DNA of 64,000 nucleotides from Halanaerobiales bacterium (GTDB lineage: Bacteria; Bacillota; Halanaerobiia; Halanaerobiales; DTU029). Positions 11,835 to 19,531 of this stretch are shown here, piece after piece (within the stretch, counting starts at the first letter, position 1; every line of letters starts with the position of its first letter). Made by a program: the position numbers and the translations under genes. The notes beneath the pieces are model-generated. The model was not told where the DNA came from and ran no database searches. It saw only the letters and a program-made list of their open reading frames with translations. The stretch is from positions 62,001 through 126,000 of the forward strand of contig JARRCS010000011.1 of assembly GCA_029981855.1 (NCBI GenBank), given 5' to 3'.

Positions 11835-12170
11835 TTACCTTAATTCAGTAGGAACAAAGGCATCAATTACCCCGATAATAAAGGCAGCTATTAGAGCGCC
11901 CAGGATGGTGACCGTTAAACCAGGAACAAAAAACTGGGTGGCATAGATAACAACAGCTGAGGTAATAAAACCTACAATACCACGGCTCTGTGGTGAGATT
12001 TTATCCCCGAAGATAGCTTCAATTACATATCCTAGGACTGCTATCACTACTGCTGCTATCAGGGCATTGACAAAACCAACCACACTAAATCCAGGGACAA
12101 CATATCCAACTGCCAGTAATACCAAAGCGGAAACAATGAACCTTATTACAGCACCAATCCACTTATTCAT
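11835..12170 (-). CDS. YvlD-like four-helix membrane protein (phage holin 4_2 family)
   Basis: A 111-aa, almost wholly hydrophobic protein with four predicted membrane helices (about residues 8-26, 30-50, 62-80 and 86-104). The pattern with Gly/Val-rich helices and SRGIVGFITSAVVIY near the third helix fits the Phage_holin_4_2/YvlD family of unknown function. GGAGGTGA precedes the ATG. It lies directly upstream of gpr and could be co-transcribed; a sporulation role is possible but unproven. Confidence 0.8.
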   Translation of the reverse strand: MNKWIGAVIRFIVSALVLLAVGYVVPGFSVVGFVNALIAAVVIAVLGYVIEAIFGDKISPQSRGIVGFITSAVVIYATQFFVPGLTVTILGALIAAFIIGVIDAFVPTELR

Positions 12171-12229
12171 TTAAAATCACCTCCTAAGTTTTTTCTTCTC
12201 TTATATCTTAACCCTTATAAAATTTTTAA

Positions 12230-12265
12230 TACATAGGAAATTATTTATCAAGAAATTTTCCTATG
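12230..12265. repeat. Short AT-rich palindrome
   Basis: CATAGGAAATT ... AAATTTTCCTATG forms an imperfect inverted repeat between the divergent YvlD-like gene and rpsT. The TTTCCTATG arm resembles the tail of the dispersed repeat at 55.5 kb. Confidence 0.4.
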
Positions 12266-12273
12266 AACAGAAC

Positions 12274-12302
12274 TTGCAATTTCGATTAACTCATGTTAAA
12301 AT
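12274..12302 (+). promoter_or_regulatory. Promoter of rpsT
   Basis: TTGCAA at 12274, 17-nt spacer, TAAAAT at 12297. It lies 66 bp upstream of the rpsT start. Confidence 0.6.
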
Positions 12303-12368
12303 TAAAATGCTTAAAAAAGAAGTACTTAAATTTGCTAATAGATATGGTAATAAAGGGAGGTGAAATAT

Positions 12369-12635
12369 ATGCCTATCATTAAGTCTGCTAAAAAGAGGGT
12401 TAAAATCGCTGAAAAAAGAACAATTCGTAATAGAGAGTGGAAGAACAAGTTGAAAAGCTCCATCAAAGAATTTGAGAGAGTAGTCGGGGAAGGAAATGCC
12501 GCCGAGGCTAAAGATAAATTAAGAGAGACAGTAAAGGTAATAGATAAAGCCGCCAGCAAGGGTATTATCCATAAAAATAATGCCGCCAGGAAAAAGTCTC
12601 GCCTTACCAAGATGTATAATGAAATAGCTGGATAA
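12369..12635 (+). CDS. rpsT: Ribosomal protein S20
   Basis: An 88-aa basic protein (MPIIKSAKKRVKIAEKR at the N-terminus, NAARKKSRLTKMYNE near the C-terminus), the standard S20 length and sequence. It binds 16S rRNA in the 30S body. ATG at 12369 is preceded by GGGAGGTGA; an ATG-less upstream extension of three codons is rejected. It is one of the few plus-strand genes here and lies opposite holA, a pairing seen in many Bacillota. Confidence 0.97.
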   Translation: MPIIKSAKKRVKIAEKRTIRNREWKNKLKSSIKEFERVVGEGNAAEAKDKLRETVKVIDKAASKGIIHKNNAARKKSRLTKMYNEIAG

Positions 12636-12640
12636 AACTT

Positions 12641-12722
12641 CCAAACATCTCTCTAACATCTATTTGCAGTTGTTTTAAAGTAATAAGTTACCGAACGATA
12701 GTGAGGTATATTAATTTAAAGA
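12641..12722 (-). repeat. Dispersed intergenic hairpin repeat, copy B
   Basis: Reading the minus strand: TTTAAATTAATATACCTCACTATCG ... arm AACTGCAAATAGATGTT (12671-12655) then AGAGAGATGTTTGGAAG. The left block and arm match copies E, F and G; the second arm is missing, where the rpsT stop begins. Confidence 0.6.
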
Positions 12723-12757
12723 GGTTTAACCTGCATCCAGGTTAAACCTCTTTTTTT
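12721..12757 (+). terminator. rpsT terminator
   Basis: A 13-bp perfect stem (GAGGTTTAACCTG/CAGGTTAAACCTC, 12721-12733 and 12738-12750) with a 4-nt loop, followed by seven T. Because holA ends at 12757 on the other strand, the hairpin may also help end holA transcripts. Confidence 0.93.
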
Positions 12758-13761
12758 CAATCCTCCAAAATAGCCAGTTCCAAAGCCATCCTGGCATCAT
12801 ATTTCCCTGTTACAATATGGAGGTTTGCCTGGAGAAACCTTTCTAACATTAATTCCATCTCTTCTTCAGTAAAATTATTGCTTAAGTGATAACACTTCTT
12901 TACCGGATACTGGTGGCTTTTAAGTGTTTTGGCAATAGCAACTGGATCCTTGCCTTCCCTCTTTAGTACCTTAACAGATAAAAACAACCGCAACTGCCAG
13001 ATAATTGTTCCCAGTATTCTTAATGGTAATGCCCCCTGCTGAATCATTTCATTTAAGATATTGACCGCCCTACCCTTTTGCTTACTAATCAGGGCATCGG
13101 TTAGAGAAAAAATAATATTATCTTCGATTAATTTATCCTTGCTGATAATCTCTTTTACATCTCTTAGAGTAATTCTCTTCTCATCGTATTTATAGGTAAT
13201 GATCTTTTCTATCTCACTATTAAGTAGCTCAAGTTCATTATTAAACATCTGTTCCAGTAATTTGACACTACCTGCATCGACTATCTTACCCCTGATTTTA
13301 AATTGATTCACTATCCACTTATCTAATTCTTTATATTTAGGCGGTTTTAAATTAATAACCTCGCCGATTTTTTTAACCTCTTCCACAACCTTTAATCTCT
13401 GATCAACCTTTCCCTCCACAATAATCAGTAAAACGGTGGTTTCCGGGAAATTTTGCAGGAGTTTAACTAAGAGACTATTCCTCTCGTTTTTTTCGGTAAA
13501 ATACCTGCTGGTTCTGGCGATAATATATCTTTTATCTGCCATAAAAGGCGGGGTGTTCACCTGATTTTTTAAAGTAGCTAAAAAGTCCTCAACCTCATCA
13601 TCCAGAAAGGTATAGTTAAAATCCCTTATCTCATCACTGATATATCTTTCTATAAACTTTTTTTTGCAATCATGCAAAAGATAGCTATCTTCTCCGTAAA
13701 TTAAATATACCGGTTTTAATTTATCTTCAGTTACATTAAATATTTTCTCTAAATTGTTCAC
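12757..13761 (-). CDS. holA: DNA polymerase III delta subunit (HolA)
   Basis: A 334-aa AAA+-like protein: starts MNNLEKIFN, has PVYLIYGEDSYLL (degenerate P-loop position) and TPPFMADKRYIIAR, and the C-terminal collar helices (LRILGTIIWQLRLFLSVKVL). The delta subunit opens the sliding clamp in the clamp-loader complex. It lies convergent to rpsT, the usual Bacillota arrangement with comEC-holA-rpsT. Confidence 0.93.
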   Translation of the reverse strand: MNNLEKIFNVTEDKLKPVYLIYGEDSYLLHDCKKKFIERYISDEIRDFNYTFLDDEVEDFLATLKNQVNTPPFMADKRYIIARTSRYFTEKNERNSLLVKLLQNFPETTVLLIIVEGKVDQRLKVVEEVKKIGEVINLKPPKYKELDKWIVNQFKIRGKIVDAGSVKLLEQMFNNELELLNSEIEKIITYKYDEKRITLRDVKEIISKDKLIEDNIIFSLTDALISKQKGRAVNILNEMIQQGALPLRILGTIIWQLRLFLSVKVLKREGKDPVAIAKTLKSHQYPVKKCYHLSNNFTEEEMELMLERFLQANLHIVTGKYDARMALELAILED

Positions 13762-13929
13762 TTTTTATTCACCTGCCTTCTGCAAATTTACAGGTTATTT
13801 TATCTCAAAATTTTGCCAAGAACTGAATTTGAGTATAAAGATTCATTCAGAATTACCATATTTATAGTAACATAATTTCCATACTTTCTGCAAACTCTAA
13901 TAATGAACTACTTGTCAGGAGGTGAAAGT

Positions 13930-14136
13930 TTGAGTCGAAATAACCATATATTAAATCCTTTAGCCAGAGACGCTCTTGACAGGTTCAAGTATGAAGTTGC
14001 CAGCGAACTGGGTCTTATAGATAAGATTAATACTCGCGGGTGGGGAGATATGACTACCCGTGAAGTAGGAAAGATTGGTGGTAACATGGTCAAGAAGATG
14101 ATCAAAATGGCTGAGGATAATATGGTTAATCAATAG
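13930..14136 (+). CDS. Alpha/beta-type small acid-soluble spore protein 1
   Basis: 68 aa with a TTG start (13930) preceded by AGGAGGTGAAAG. NPLARDALDRFKYEVASELG and WGDMTTREVGKIGGNMVKKM are the two conserved SASP blocks. The protein coats spore DNA in the A-form and protects it; GPR would cut it in EVASE during germination. A possible sigma-G promoter (GAGTATA ... CATATTTA) lies about 80 bp upstream. Independent of the adjacent minus-strand holA and comEC. Confidence 0.93.
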   Translation: MSRNNHILNPLARDALDRFKYEVASELGLIDKINTRGWGDMTTREVGKIGGNMVKKMIKMAEDNMVNQ

Positions 14137-14161
14137 TCCTGACAGGTAGATAATATAAAAT

Positions 14162-14182
14162 GGCGGGACTAATACTCCCGCC
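14162..14182 (+). terminator. Hairpin after SASP 1
   Basis: GGCGGGA ... TCCCGCC, 7-bp GC-rich stem and 7-nt loop, 25 bp after the stop. There is no real T-run on the plus strand, so it may act mainly as an mRNA-stabilising end. Confidence 0.6.
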
Positions 14183-14204
14183 TCAATAACACCCCCAAAA
14201 AATT

Positions 14205-14237
14205 CTAGTATAAGCCTTCCTTAAGCTACGCATAATA
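14205..14237 (+). promoter_or_regulatory. Putative sigma-G promoter of SASP 2
   Basis: AGTATA, an 18-nt spacer and CATAATA, close to the sigma-G pattern (TGnATA ... CATACTA). It lies about 30 bp upstream of the SASP 2 start. Forespore expression is inferred. Confidence 0.5.
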
Positions 14238-14263
14238 TTAATGCTTGAAAGGAGGTGAGATAA

Positions 14264-14494
14264 ATGGCACAAGGCCAGAAAAGAAATACCCTTGTTAATC
14301 CTTTAGCTGCCCAAGCTATGGATAAGTTCAAGTATGAGGTAGCCTCTGAAATTGGTATCCAGGTTCCTCAGAGTGGTTACTGGGGAGAGATGACCACCAG
14401 AGATACCGGTGCTATTGGTGGTAACATGGTAAGAAAGATGATCGAAGCCTATGAAAACTCCCTCGCTGGTACTACGCAGGGTCAACAGTATTAA
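14264..14494 (+). CDS. Alpha/beta-type small acid-soluble spore protein 2
   Basis: 76 aa. NPLAAQAMDKFKYEVASEIG and WGEMTTRDTGAIGGNMVRKM are the SASP DNA-binding blocks, with the GPR cleavage site EVASE. GGAGGTGA lies upstream of the ATG. It ends in a short Gly/Gln/Thr tail. It is a paralogue of SASP 1, in tandem with it but probably separately transcribed. Confidence 0.95.
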   Translation: MAQGQKRNTLVNPLAAQAMDKFKYEVASEIGIQVPQSGYWGEMTTRDTGAIGGNMVRKMIEAYENSLAGTTQGQQY

Positions 14495-14545
14495 TCGATT
14501 AATCTGGAATCATTATTTATAATTGGTAATGTAAAGTCAACCCTA

Positions 14546-14573
14546 AATGAGCGGGATTAATTTCCCGCTCATT
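14546..14573. terminator. Shared terminator of SASP 2 and comEC
   Basis: 11-bp perfect stem AATGAGCGGGA/TCCCGCTCATT with a 6-nt loop between two converging genes. Short T-runs flank it on both strands. Confidence 0.75.
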
Positions 14574-16890
14574 AATCTTTAAAACCCTTTATTCTGTAAC
14601 TGTAACCATCAGTTTTGATCATAATCGCCCCCTGCCGGTCTGTCCTCCAGATCCTGATACCCAAACTGCTGGCCCTCTGCAGTACCGAGGGTGATGGATG
14701 GCCAAAATTGTTCCTGCCCACAGATACAATCCCTTCTTCAGGCAAAACCTTCTTTAAAAATGAATACGTTGAAGAACTACCGCTTCCGTGGTGACCAAAC
14801 TTTAAAATTTGGCTCCGCAAATTGTAATTTGCCCTGAGCAACCGGTATTCACCTTCCTTTTCTAAATCACCGGTTAACAACAGGGTAAATCTCCTGTAAA
14901 CCAGTTTTAAAACAAGGGAGTTATCATTCCGTGAAAGTTGATAGGGAAGATTACGAGGGGGATTTAATACCTGCAAGAAAAGTTCCCCGATCTTAAAAGT
15001 ATCACCCTCAGCAGCCATTCTGATGGGAATATCTTTCCTGCCAGCAGTTTTAATAATTTCTTCTGCCAGCTGATTCCTTTGGAAGTTTGCCGGAAAAACC
15101 ACTAAATCAACCATTCTCTTTTCAACTAAACTGGTAATACCCAGGACATGATCTGTATCAAAATGAGTAACAAATATAAGATCAAGCTTTTTGATCCCCT
15201 GCTTTTTTAAGTAAGGTAAGATTACTTGTTCTCCTTTGTTTGAATCCTGACCGGCCATTCCTCCCCCATCTACTATTATATATTTATCCGGGGGCAGATG
15301 AATTAAAATAGCGTCTCCCTGGCCGACCGCAAAGAAGATTATCTCCAGATCCTTCTGAAACAGGGGGATTATCAGGTGTACCAGGATAATCAGCAGGGCA
15401 ATTATAACCATCAGGTTAAGCCTGCGTTCTCTTTTGCTGATATTCAGGGGAACAATCCTCTTTTTTAAAATAAAGGGCAAGAAGATTAGAAAACCAATAA
15501 TTATGAAAACGGTTACCGGATAAGGAGAGGGGACCTCCAGATAACCCAGCGGGATACGGACCATAAACCTGATACCCAGTCTTAACACCACTAAAAGATA
15601 ATAGATAAACTTATTTAATAACCAGCTAAAAATAGGATTAATTAGCCCCAGAACCAGTCCAACCATCGCTCCCGAGACAATCAAACCTACCAGGGGGATA
15701 GCCCAGATATTTGTCAGAATACCTACAGGTGTAATCAGGTTAAAGTAATAGGCGGTTAGAGGGATTGAAGCCAGCTGGGCGGCAATAGATACGGCCAGCA
15801 GGGGATGAAGGTAATTGCTTAAAATCCTGCCCCATAAGACAATCATCAGCAATACCAGATAGGTCAACTGGAAGCCCACGGTAAATAGATCATAGGGGTT
15901 AATTAAAAGATTAATAATGCTAGTTAATCCGAGCAGATTGAGGAGATCCCCTTCGCGTTTAAAATAGGGAGCCCAGAGAAAACTCAAGGATAAAATACCT
16001 GCCCTTAAAATTGAAGCCCTTAACCCGGTTAAAACCATATATAAAATTAGCAAAAGACTAATCGAGAAATTCCTTAGACCTGGAGATAGGTCAAGACTAT
16101 TAAAGAAGGCTAAAAAAATGAGCAGGATAAAGCCTACATGCAACCCGGAGATGGCTAGAAGGTGATTGGCTCCGGCCCTGGTAAAACCGGATTCCCATTC
16201 CTCCGGGAGATGGTCGCGTTCCCCGAGAATTAAAGCCTTTAAAATCTCGTTATAGGGCCTGACGATGGTAGCATCCAGTAACTTAAGCAGTCTCTTCTTT
16301 AAATTAATAACTGAATCCTTAAATAAATGATTGATCTGGCCTAACTTCTCTATCTCACCTACCAGATAGCCCTGACTGAAGATACCCTTTTTCTTTAAAT
16401 ACTTATAATTGGAAAAACCGCCGGGATTGAGCTGAACAGAGGGTTTCTTCAAAAAAAGCCTTAGTCTAATCAGATCCCCATTCTTTAAGGCAACCGGGAG
16501 ATATCTCTTATCTAACTGGATTAGGCCGTATTTAACCCTACTTTGATCTATTAATAAGGGCTTTAAGTAAATATTATTTCCCGTAATTGAGCTAAGGTCT
16601 TCAACCACTTCCCCGGTAACCGGGTACGGTCCCCGGTCATTCCAGCGGGCAATTGATAAATCACTTTGATATTTTGCCTCCTGCCAGGAGAGCCAGCAGA
16701 AACCGGCTAAAATCATTAAAAAAACAAATAAAACACGCCCTCTAAACTCCCGGGGCACCAGCAAAATAGCCGGTAAGAGCAATAATAAAAAAATAAAGAC
16801 CGGAACCGACAGGGGAAAATAATAACCGAGGGTTATACCCAAAGCAAGGGATAAAGCAACCACCAGAAGGGGCCTTCTCATTGGTCTCAC
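14572..16890 (-). CDS. comEC: ComEC DNA uptake channel
   Basis: A 772-aa protein. N-terminal membrane helices and an OB-like segment (DUF4131, about residues 60-180), the Competence domain (NEILKALILGERDHLPEEW, then GANHLLAISGLHVGFI), about ten membrane helices, and a C-terminal metallo-beta-lactamase domain with THFDTDHVLGI and KFGHHGSGSSS. ComEC is the inner-membrane channel for single-stranded DNA during transformation and the beta-lactamase domain is thought to cut the second strand. It overlaps comEA by 4 bp. Confidence 0.95.
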   Translation of the reverse strand: MRPMRRPLLVVALSLALGITLGYYFPLSVPVFIFLLLLLPAILLVPREFRGRVLFVFLMILAGFCWLSWQEAKYQSDLSIARWNDRGPYPVTGEVVEDLSSITGNNIYLKPLLIDQSRVKYGLIQLDKRYLPVALKNGDLIRLRLFLKKPSVQLNPGGFSNYKYLKKKGIFSQGYLVGEIEKLGQINHLFKDSVINLKKRLLKLLDATIVRPYNEILKALILGERDHLPEEWESGFTRAGANHLLAISGLHVGFILLIFLAFFNSLDLSPGLRNFSISLLLILYMVLTGLRASILRAGILSLSFLWAPYFKREGDLLNLLGLTSIINLLINPYDLFTVGFQLTYLVLLMIVLWGRILSNYLHPLLAVSIAAQLASIPLTAYYFNLITPVGILTNIWAIPLVGLIVSGAMVGLVLGLINPIFSWLLNKFIYYLLVVLRLGIRFMVRIPLGYLEVPSPYPVTVFIIIGFLIFLPFILKKRIVPLNISKRERRLNLMVIIALLIILVHLIIPLFQKDLEIIFFAVGQGDAILIHLPPDKYIIVDGGGMAGQDSNKGEQVILPYLKKQGIKKLDLIFVTHFDTDHVLGITSLVEKRMVDLVVFPANFQRNQLAEEIIKTAGRKDIPIRMAAEGDTFKIGELFLQVLNPPRNLPYQLSRNDNSLVLKLVYRRFTLLLTGDLEKEGEYRLLRANYNLRSQILKFGHHGSGSSSTYSFLKKVLPEEGIVSVGRNNFGHPSPSVLQRASSLGIRIWRTDRQGAIMIKTDGYSYRIKGFKD

Positions 16891-17561
16891 CTTAAGGTTA
16901 TCTCATCTTTAATCTTTTCCAGGGTCTTTTCGCCGATACCACTTACCTCCAGCAGCTGTTCCAGGTCGGTAAATCTGCCGATCTTATTGCGGTAATCAAT
17001 AATACTTTTAGCCTTGCTGGGACCGATACCACTGATCTTCTGTAATTCTTCCGCGGTGGCCTGATTAATATTAATTTTGCCAGAGCTACTGCTAAAACTT
17101 ACCCGGCCAGATCCCTCTCCAAACCCCCCCTGAATATCCTTCTCACTCCCGGGGAAGGTTTCATCCCGGGAAGGTATATATACCCTCTCCCCATCATAGA
17201 TAAAGGCAGCTAAATTTAAACTATCAAGATCTGCCAGTACCGTCTCACCACCGGCAGCCTTAATGGCATCAAAAACCCTTGCCTCCCCGGGGAGTTCATA
17301 GACACCAGGATTATTCACCTCACCAGCGACATGGACAATAATCTTCTTCTCCTTTTCTTCCCTTTGCTGAGTATGATTTATCTCTTCCTCCTGTTTAATC
17401 TCATCGTCCATATTTATCTCTACAGGCTTACTTAATTCAGCTATTATAGTTTGATTATTTAGTTTCTGCCAGATTAATAATCCGCTTCCTACTACTAGAA
17501 CGAGAACAATCAACACCAGTAAAATTATCTGCTCATTCTTTAATCGGACCATTCTTTCCAC
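16887..17561 (-). CDS. comEA: ComEA DNA-binding competence protein
   Basis: A 224-aa protein with an N-terminal membrane helix (about residues 10-28), a Glu/Lys-rich linker, an SLBB domain (HVAGEVNNPGVYELPGEARV) and a C-terminal helix-hairpin-helix domain (KININQATAEELQKISGIGPSKAK ... second HhH VSGIGEKTLEKI). It is the surface receptor for double-stranded DNA. It lies upstream of comEC with no comEB between them. Confidence 0.95.
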   Translation of the reverse strand: MERMVRLKNEQIILLVLIVLVLVVGSGLLIWQKLNNQTIIAELSKPVEINMDDEIKQEEEINHTQQREEKEKKIIVHVAGEVNNPGVYELPGEARVFDAIKAAGGETVLADLDSLNLAAFIYDGERVYIPSRDETFPGSEKDIQGGFGEGSGRVSFSSSSGKININQATAEELQKISGIGPSKAKSIIDYRNKIGRFTDLEQLLEVSGIGEKTLEKIKDEITLR

Positions 17562-17638
17562 TCCCTTGAATTTTATCTACATTATAATTCAAGGCCCGAT
17601 AAAAAATCCCTTTTTTGCCTAATATTTATTTTTCTGCT

Positions 17639-18169
17639 TTATCCTTCCCAGGTCTCCCAGACAACAACCTCCTTGAGTTCTTTCCGGCCGCGTTCCTTAC
17701 CCTCAACTGCCGAATACCCCAGGGGAGTCAGGCCAATTATTCGGTAAGGTTCTGGAACTTTCAGCACCTCTCTGACCTTATCCTCAAAAAAAGCACCTAT
17801 CCAGCAGGTACCCAGACCTTCTTCGGTAGCAGCCAGGATCATCTGCTGTAAGGCAATCGTTCCATCAGCCATAAAAGACGTCATATAGGCTCCGTGTTGC
17901 TGATAAACCTTGGACTCATCCACACAGACGGTAATAATACAGTCGGCCTCGGCAATAAACTTCTGGCCCTTACAGGCCTCAACCAGTGCTTCTTTAAGCT
18001 CCGATCTTCTGGTAACGATAAACTTCCAGGCCTGAGCGTTCTTTCCGGAAGGGGCTAACCTCCCTGCGTTCAAAATTCGCTTAAGTTTTTCTTCCTCTAC
18101 CTTTTTGGGTAAATAACTCCTAATACTCCTCCTTTTCTCAATCAATTCATAAATATTCATTTTTTTCAC
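17639..18169 (-). CDS. Nitroreductase family protein
   Basis: A 176-aa single-domain nitroreductase: IEKRRSIRSYLPKKV near the N-terminus (FMN-binding Arg/Ser), LAPSGKNAQAWKF, and LGTCWIGAFFEDKVREVL. It would bind FMN and reduce quinones or nitro compounds with NAD(P)H; the natural substrate cannot be told from sequence. Its ATG follows CTGGAGGTGAAAAAA. It stands just downstream of a frameshifted gene remnant and may have shared a transcript with it. Confidence 0.88.
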   Translation of the reverse strand: MKKMNIYELIEKRRSIRSYLPKKVEEEKLKRILNAGRLAPSGKNAQAWKFIVTRRSELKEALVEACKGQKFIAEADCIITVCVDESKVYQQHGAYMTSFMADGTIALQQMILAATEEGLGTCWIGAFFEDKVREVLKVPEPYRIIGLTPLGYSAVEGKERGRKELKEVVVWETWEG

Positions 18170-18193
18170 CTCCAGATTTCTGAAGATAAACCA

Positions 18194-18458
18194 TTATTCT
18201 TTTTCCAATATACTATAAACCTGATTTACACTGACCTCCATAGAATTAAACATAGGAATATCTGAGAATTGCCGTATTTCCTGTTGGCCTAACCTACTAT
18301 TCACGGCCATCCCGGAAATAGCATCAGGGACTATCAAGTACTACATCGCCTACCTGTGGTACACGTTCAGGTTGTGGGGTATAATATACCATCTCTTTCT
18401 TAGGCACAGTTTGAACTGCTGAAGTAATTATTACTCTGTTTAGATTAATCTTTTTCAT
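18194..18458 (-). pseudogene. Frameshifted small gene of unknown function
   Basis: An ATG (18458) with AAAAAGGAGTGT upstream opens a frame of 44 codons, MKKINLNRVIITSAVQTVPK then a Tyr/Pro-rich stretch and VGDVVLD, that stops at 18324. A second frame starts at the same place (18331) and continues 45 codons to 18194 (SGMAVNSRLGQQEIRQFSDI, then MFNSMEVSVNQVYSILEKE). The two read as one protein with a one-base shift near 18330 or an internal deletion. I do not recognise the family. A sequencing error is an alternative. Confidence 0.5.
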
Positions 18459-18549
18459 TTAAACACTCCTTTTTCATCTTTCGCTATTATTTTACCCAAA
18501 TAAACTAACATTACTGGTCTCCTCAGATTACGGATAATATATATAAGTA

Positions 18550-18587
18550 ATGTTATACCCAACTATATATGTTATACCCAACAATAT
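18550..18587. repeat. Two tandem 19-bp repeats
   Basis: ATGTTATACCCAAC followed by TATAT, then ATGTTATACCCAAC followed by AATAT. Repeats lie about 90 bp upstream of the frameshifted gene and could be paired operators; no binding protein is suggested. Confidence 0.6.
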
Positions 18588-18625
18588 ATTCACTATCCGT
18601 TGATAAAATCCTCTATTTTTATTTT

Positions 18626-18677
18626 AAAAAAACAGGGTAATAATAGGTATAGCACTTCCCATTACCACCCTGTTTTG
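18626..18677 (-). terminator. Terminator of the rseC-like gene
   Basis: Minus strand AAAACAGGGT ... ACCCTGTTTT long-stem hairpin ending in seven T, 37 bp after the stop codon. Confidence 0.8.
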
Positions 18678-18713
18678 ATAATACAATCTATCTCATCTTT
18701 GCCGGGATATAAT

Positions 18714-19148
18714 TTAATCCAGTATCTCCTTTATCCAGGGATGAAAGTTTTTTTTCTTGCCGAGCAGGTTATCTATAATACGCACCATGATAAAGGAAAT
18801 AGCCAGAAAGACTAAGGAACCAATAATTCCTATGCCTTCACCGGCCCGGTAACCTAGTGTAGGGGCTAACCAGATTCCGGCAAAATAACCGGTGATTAGA
18901 CCCAATAGTGGTATTAGATATACAATTAAGGAAGCTAAAACCAGGGGTTCCTCTCCCATCTCCAGTTTTACCAGCTGTCCCTTGCTGGCCCCGATGGGAT
19001 TATTGACTTTAACCTTGATCTCATCACTTTCATGAGTACTAGAAGCCAGATTGCATTTATGAGTACATTTACTGCAGGCTGAATGCCGCTCAATCTTAAC
19101 CAGAGCCTCTTTGCCGTTAAGTTCCATTATTCGTCCTATCTCTTCCAT
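18714..19148 (-). CDS. RseC/MucC family (SoxR-reducing) redox protein
   Basis: A 144-aa protein. The N-terminus (MEEIGRIMELNGKEALVKIERHSACSKCTHKC) has the four-Cys cluster of the RseC/MucC family; two membrane helices follow (about residues 68-90 and 102-122). RseC proteins associate with Rnf electron-transfer complexes that reduce SoxR in proteobacteria; in Bacillota the partner is unknown, so the redox role is family inference. It follows the feo genes at a distance and has its own terminator. Confidence 0.85.
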   Translation of the reverse strand: MEEIGRIMELNGKEALVKIERHSACSKCTHKCNLASSTHESDEIKVKVNNPIGASKGQLVKLEMGEEPLVLASLIVYLIPLLGLITGYFAGIWLAPTLGYRAGEGIGIIGSLVFLAISFIMVRIIDNLLGKKKNFHPWIKEILD

Positions 19149-19292
19149 CTTCTCACCCCTTCTTCATTATAAACCCTCTGGCAAATAAAATCAAATAGAC
19201 CCTTCAATCCTAAACAAGGCTCTTTTTACCATACTTTGCCCCCTTAAGCATAAGTTATCATCCTTAGTTTAGTCATTCCCGGGTTAATTATT

Positions 19293-19436
19293 CTATTTAA
19301 AGATTTTACATTTTTTGCACTCCGAACACTTCAGTAAGAGTAATTTATTACAGCGGGGACATCTAATATCCCCGGTGTCTGCAATCTTATATCCGCAGCG
19401 GGGACAGATACGAATGCCTTTTGCTGCACATTCCAT
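19293..19436 (-). CDS. Small double zinc-ribbon protein
   Basis: 47 aa from ATG 19436 (GAAGGTGATAAT upstream). It carries C-x2-C (CPRCGYKI), C-x2-C (CPRCNKLL) and a third Cys cluster CSECKKCKIF, with three cysteines at positions 3, 11 and 14. This is a rubredoxin-like/zinc-ribbon fold candidate without known partners. It lies 96 bp after feoB, on the same strand, and could be co-transcribed with the ferrous iron transporter. Confidence 0.7.
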   Translation of the reverse strand: MECAAKGIRICPRCGYKIADTGDIRCPRCNKLLLLKCSECKKCKIFK

Positions 19437-19531
19437 ATTATCACCTTCAAGCAAAATAATACCTTCTCCTCTGTGAAAAAGCAAAATACCCTTTTTGGAA
19501 AAACGTGAAGTCTCTCTTTTGAAATATGATA

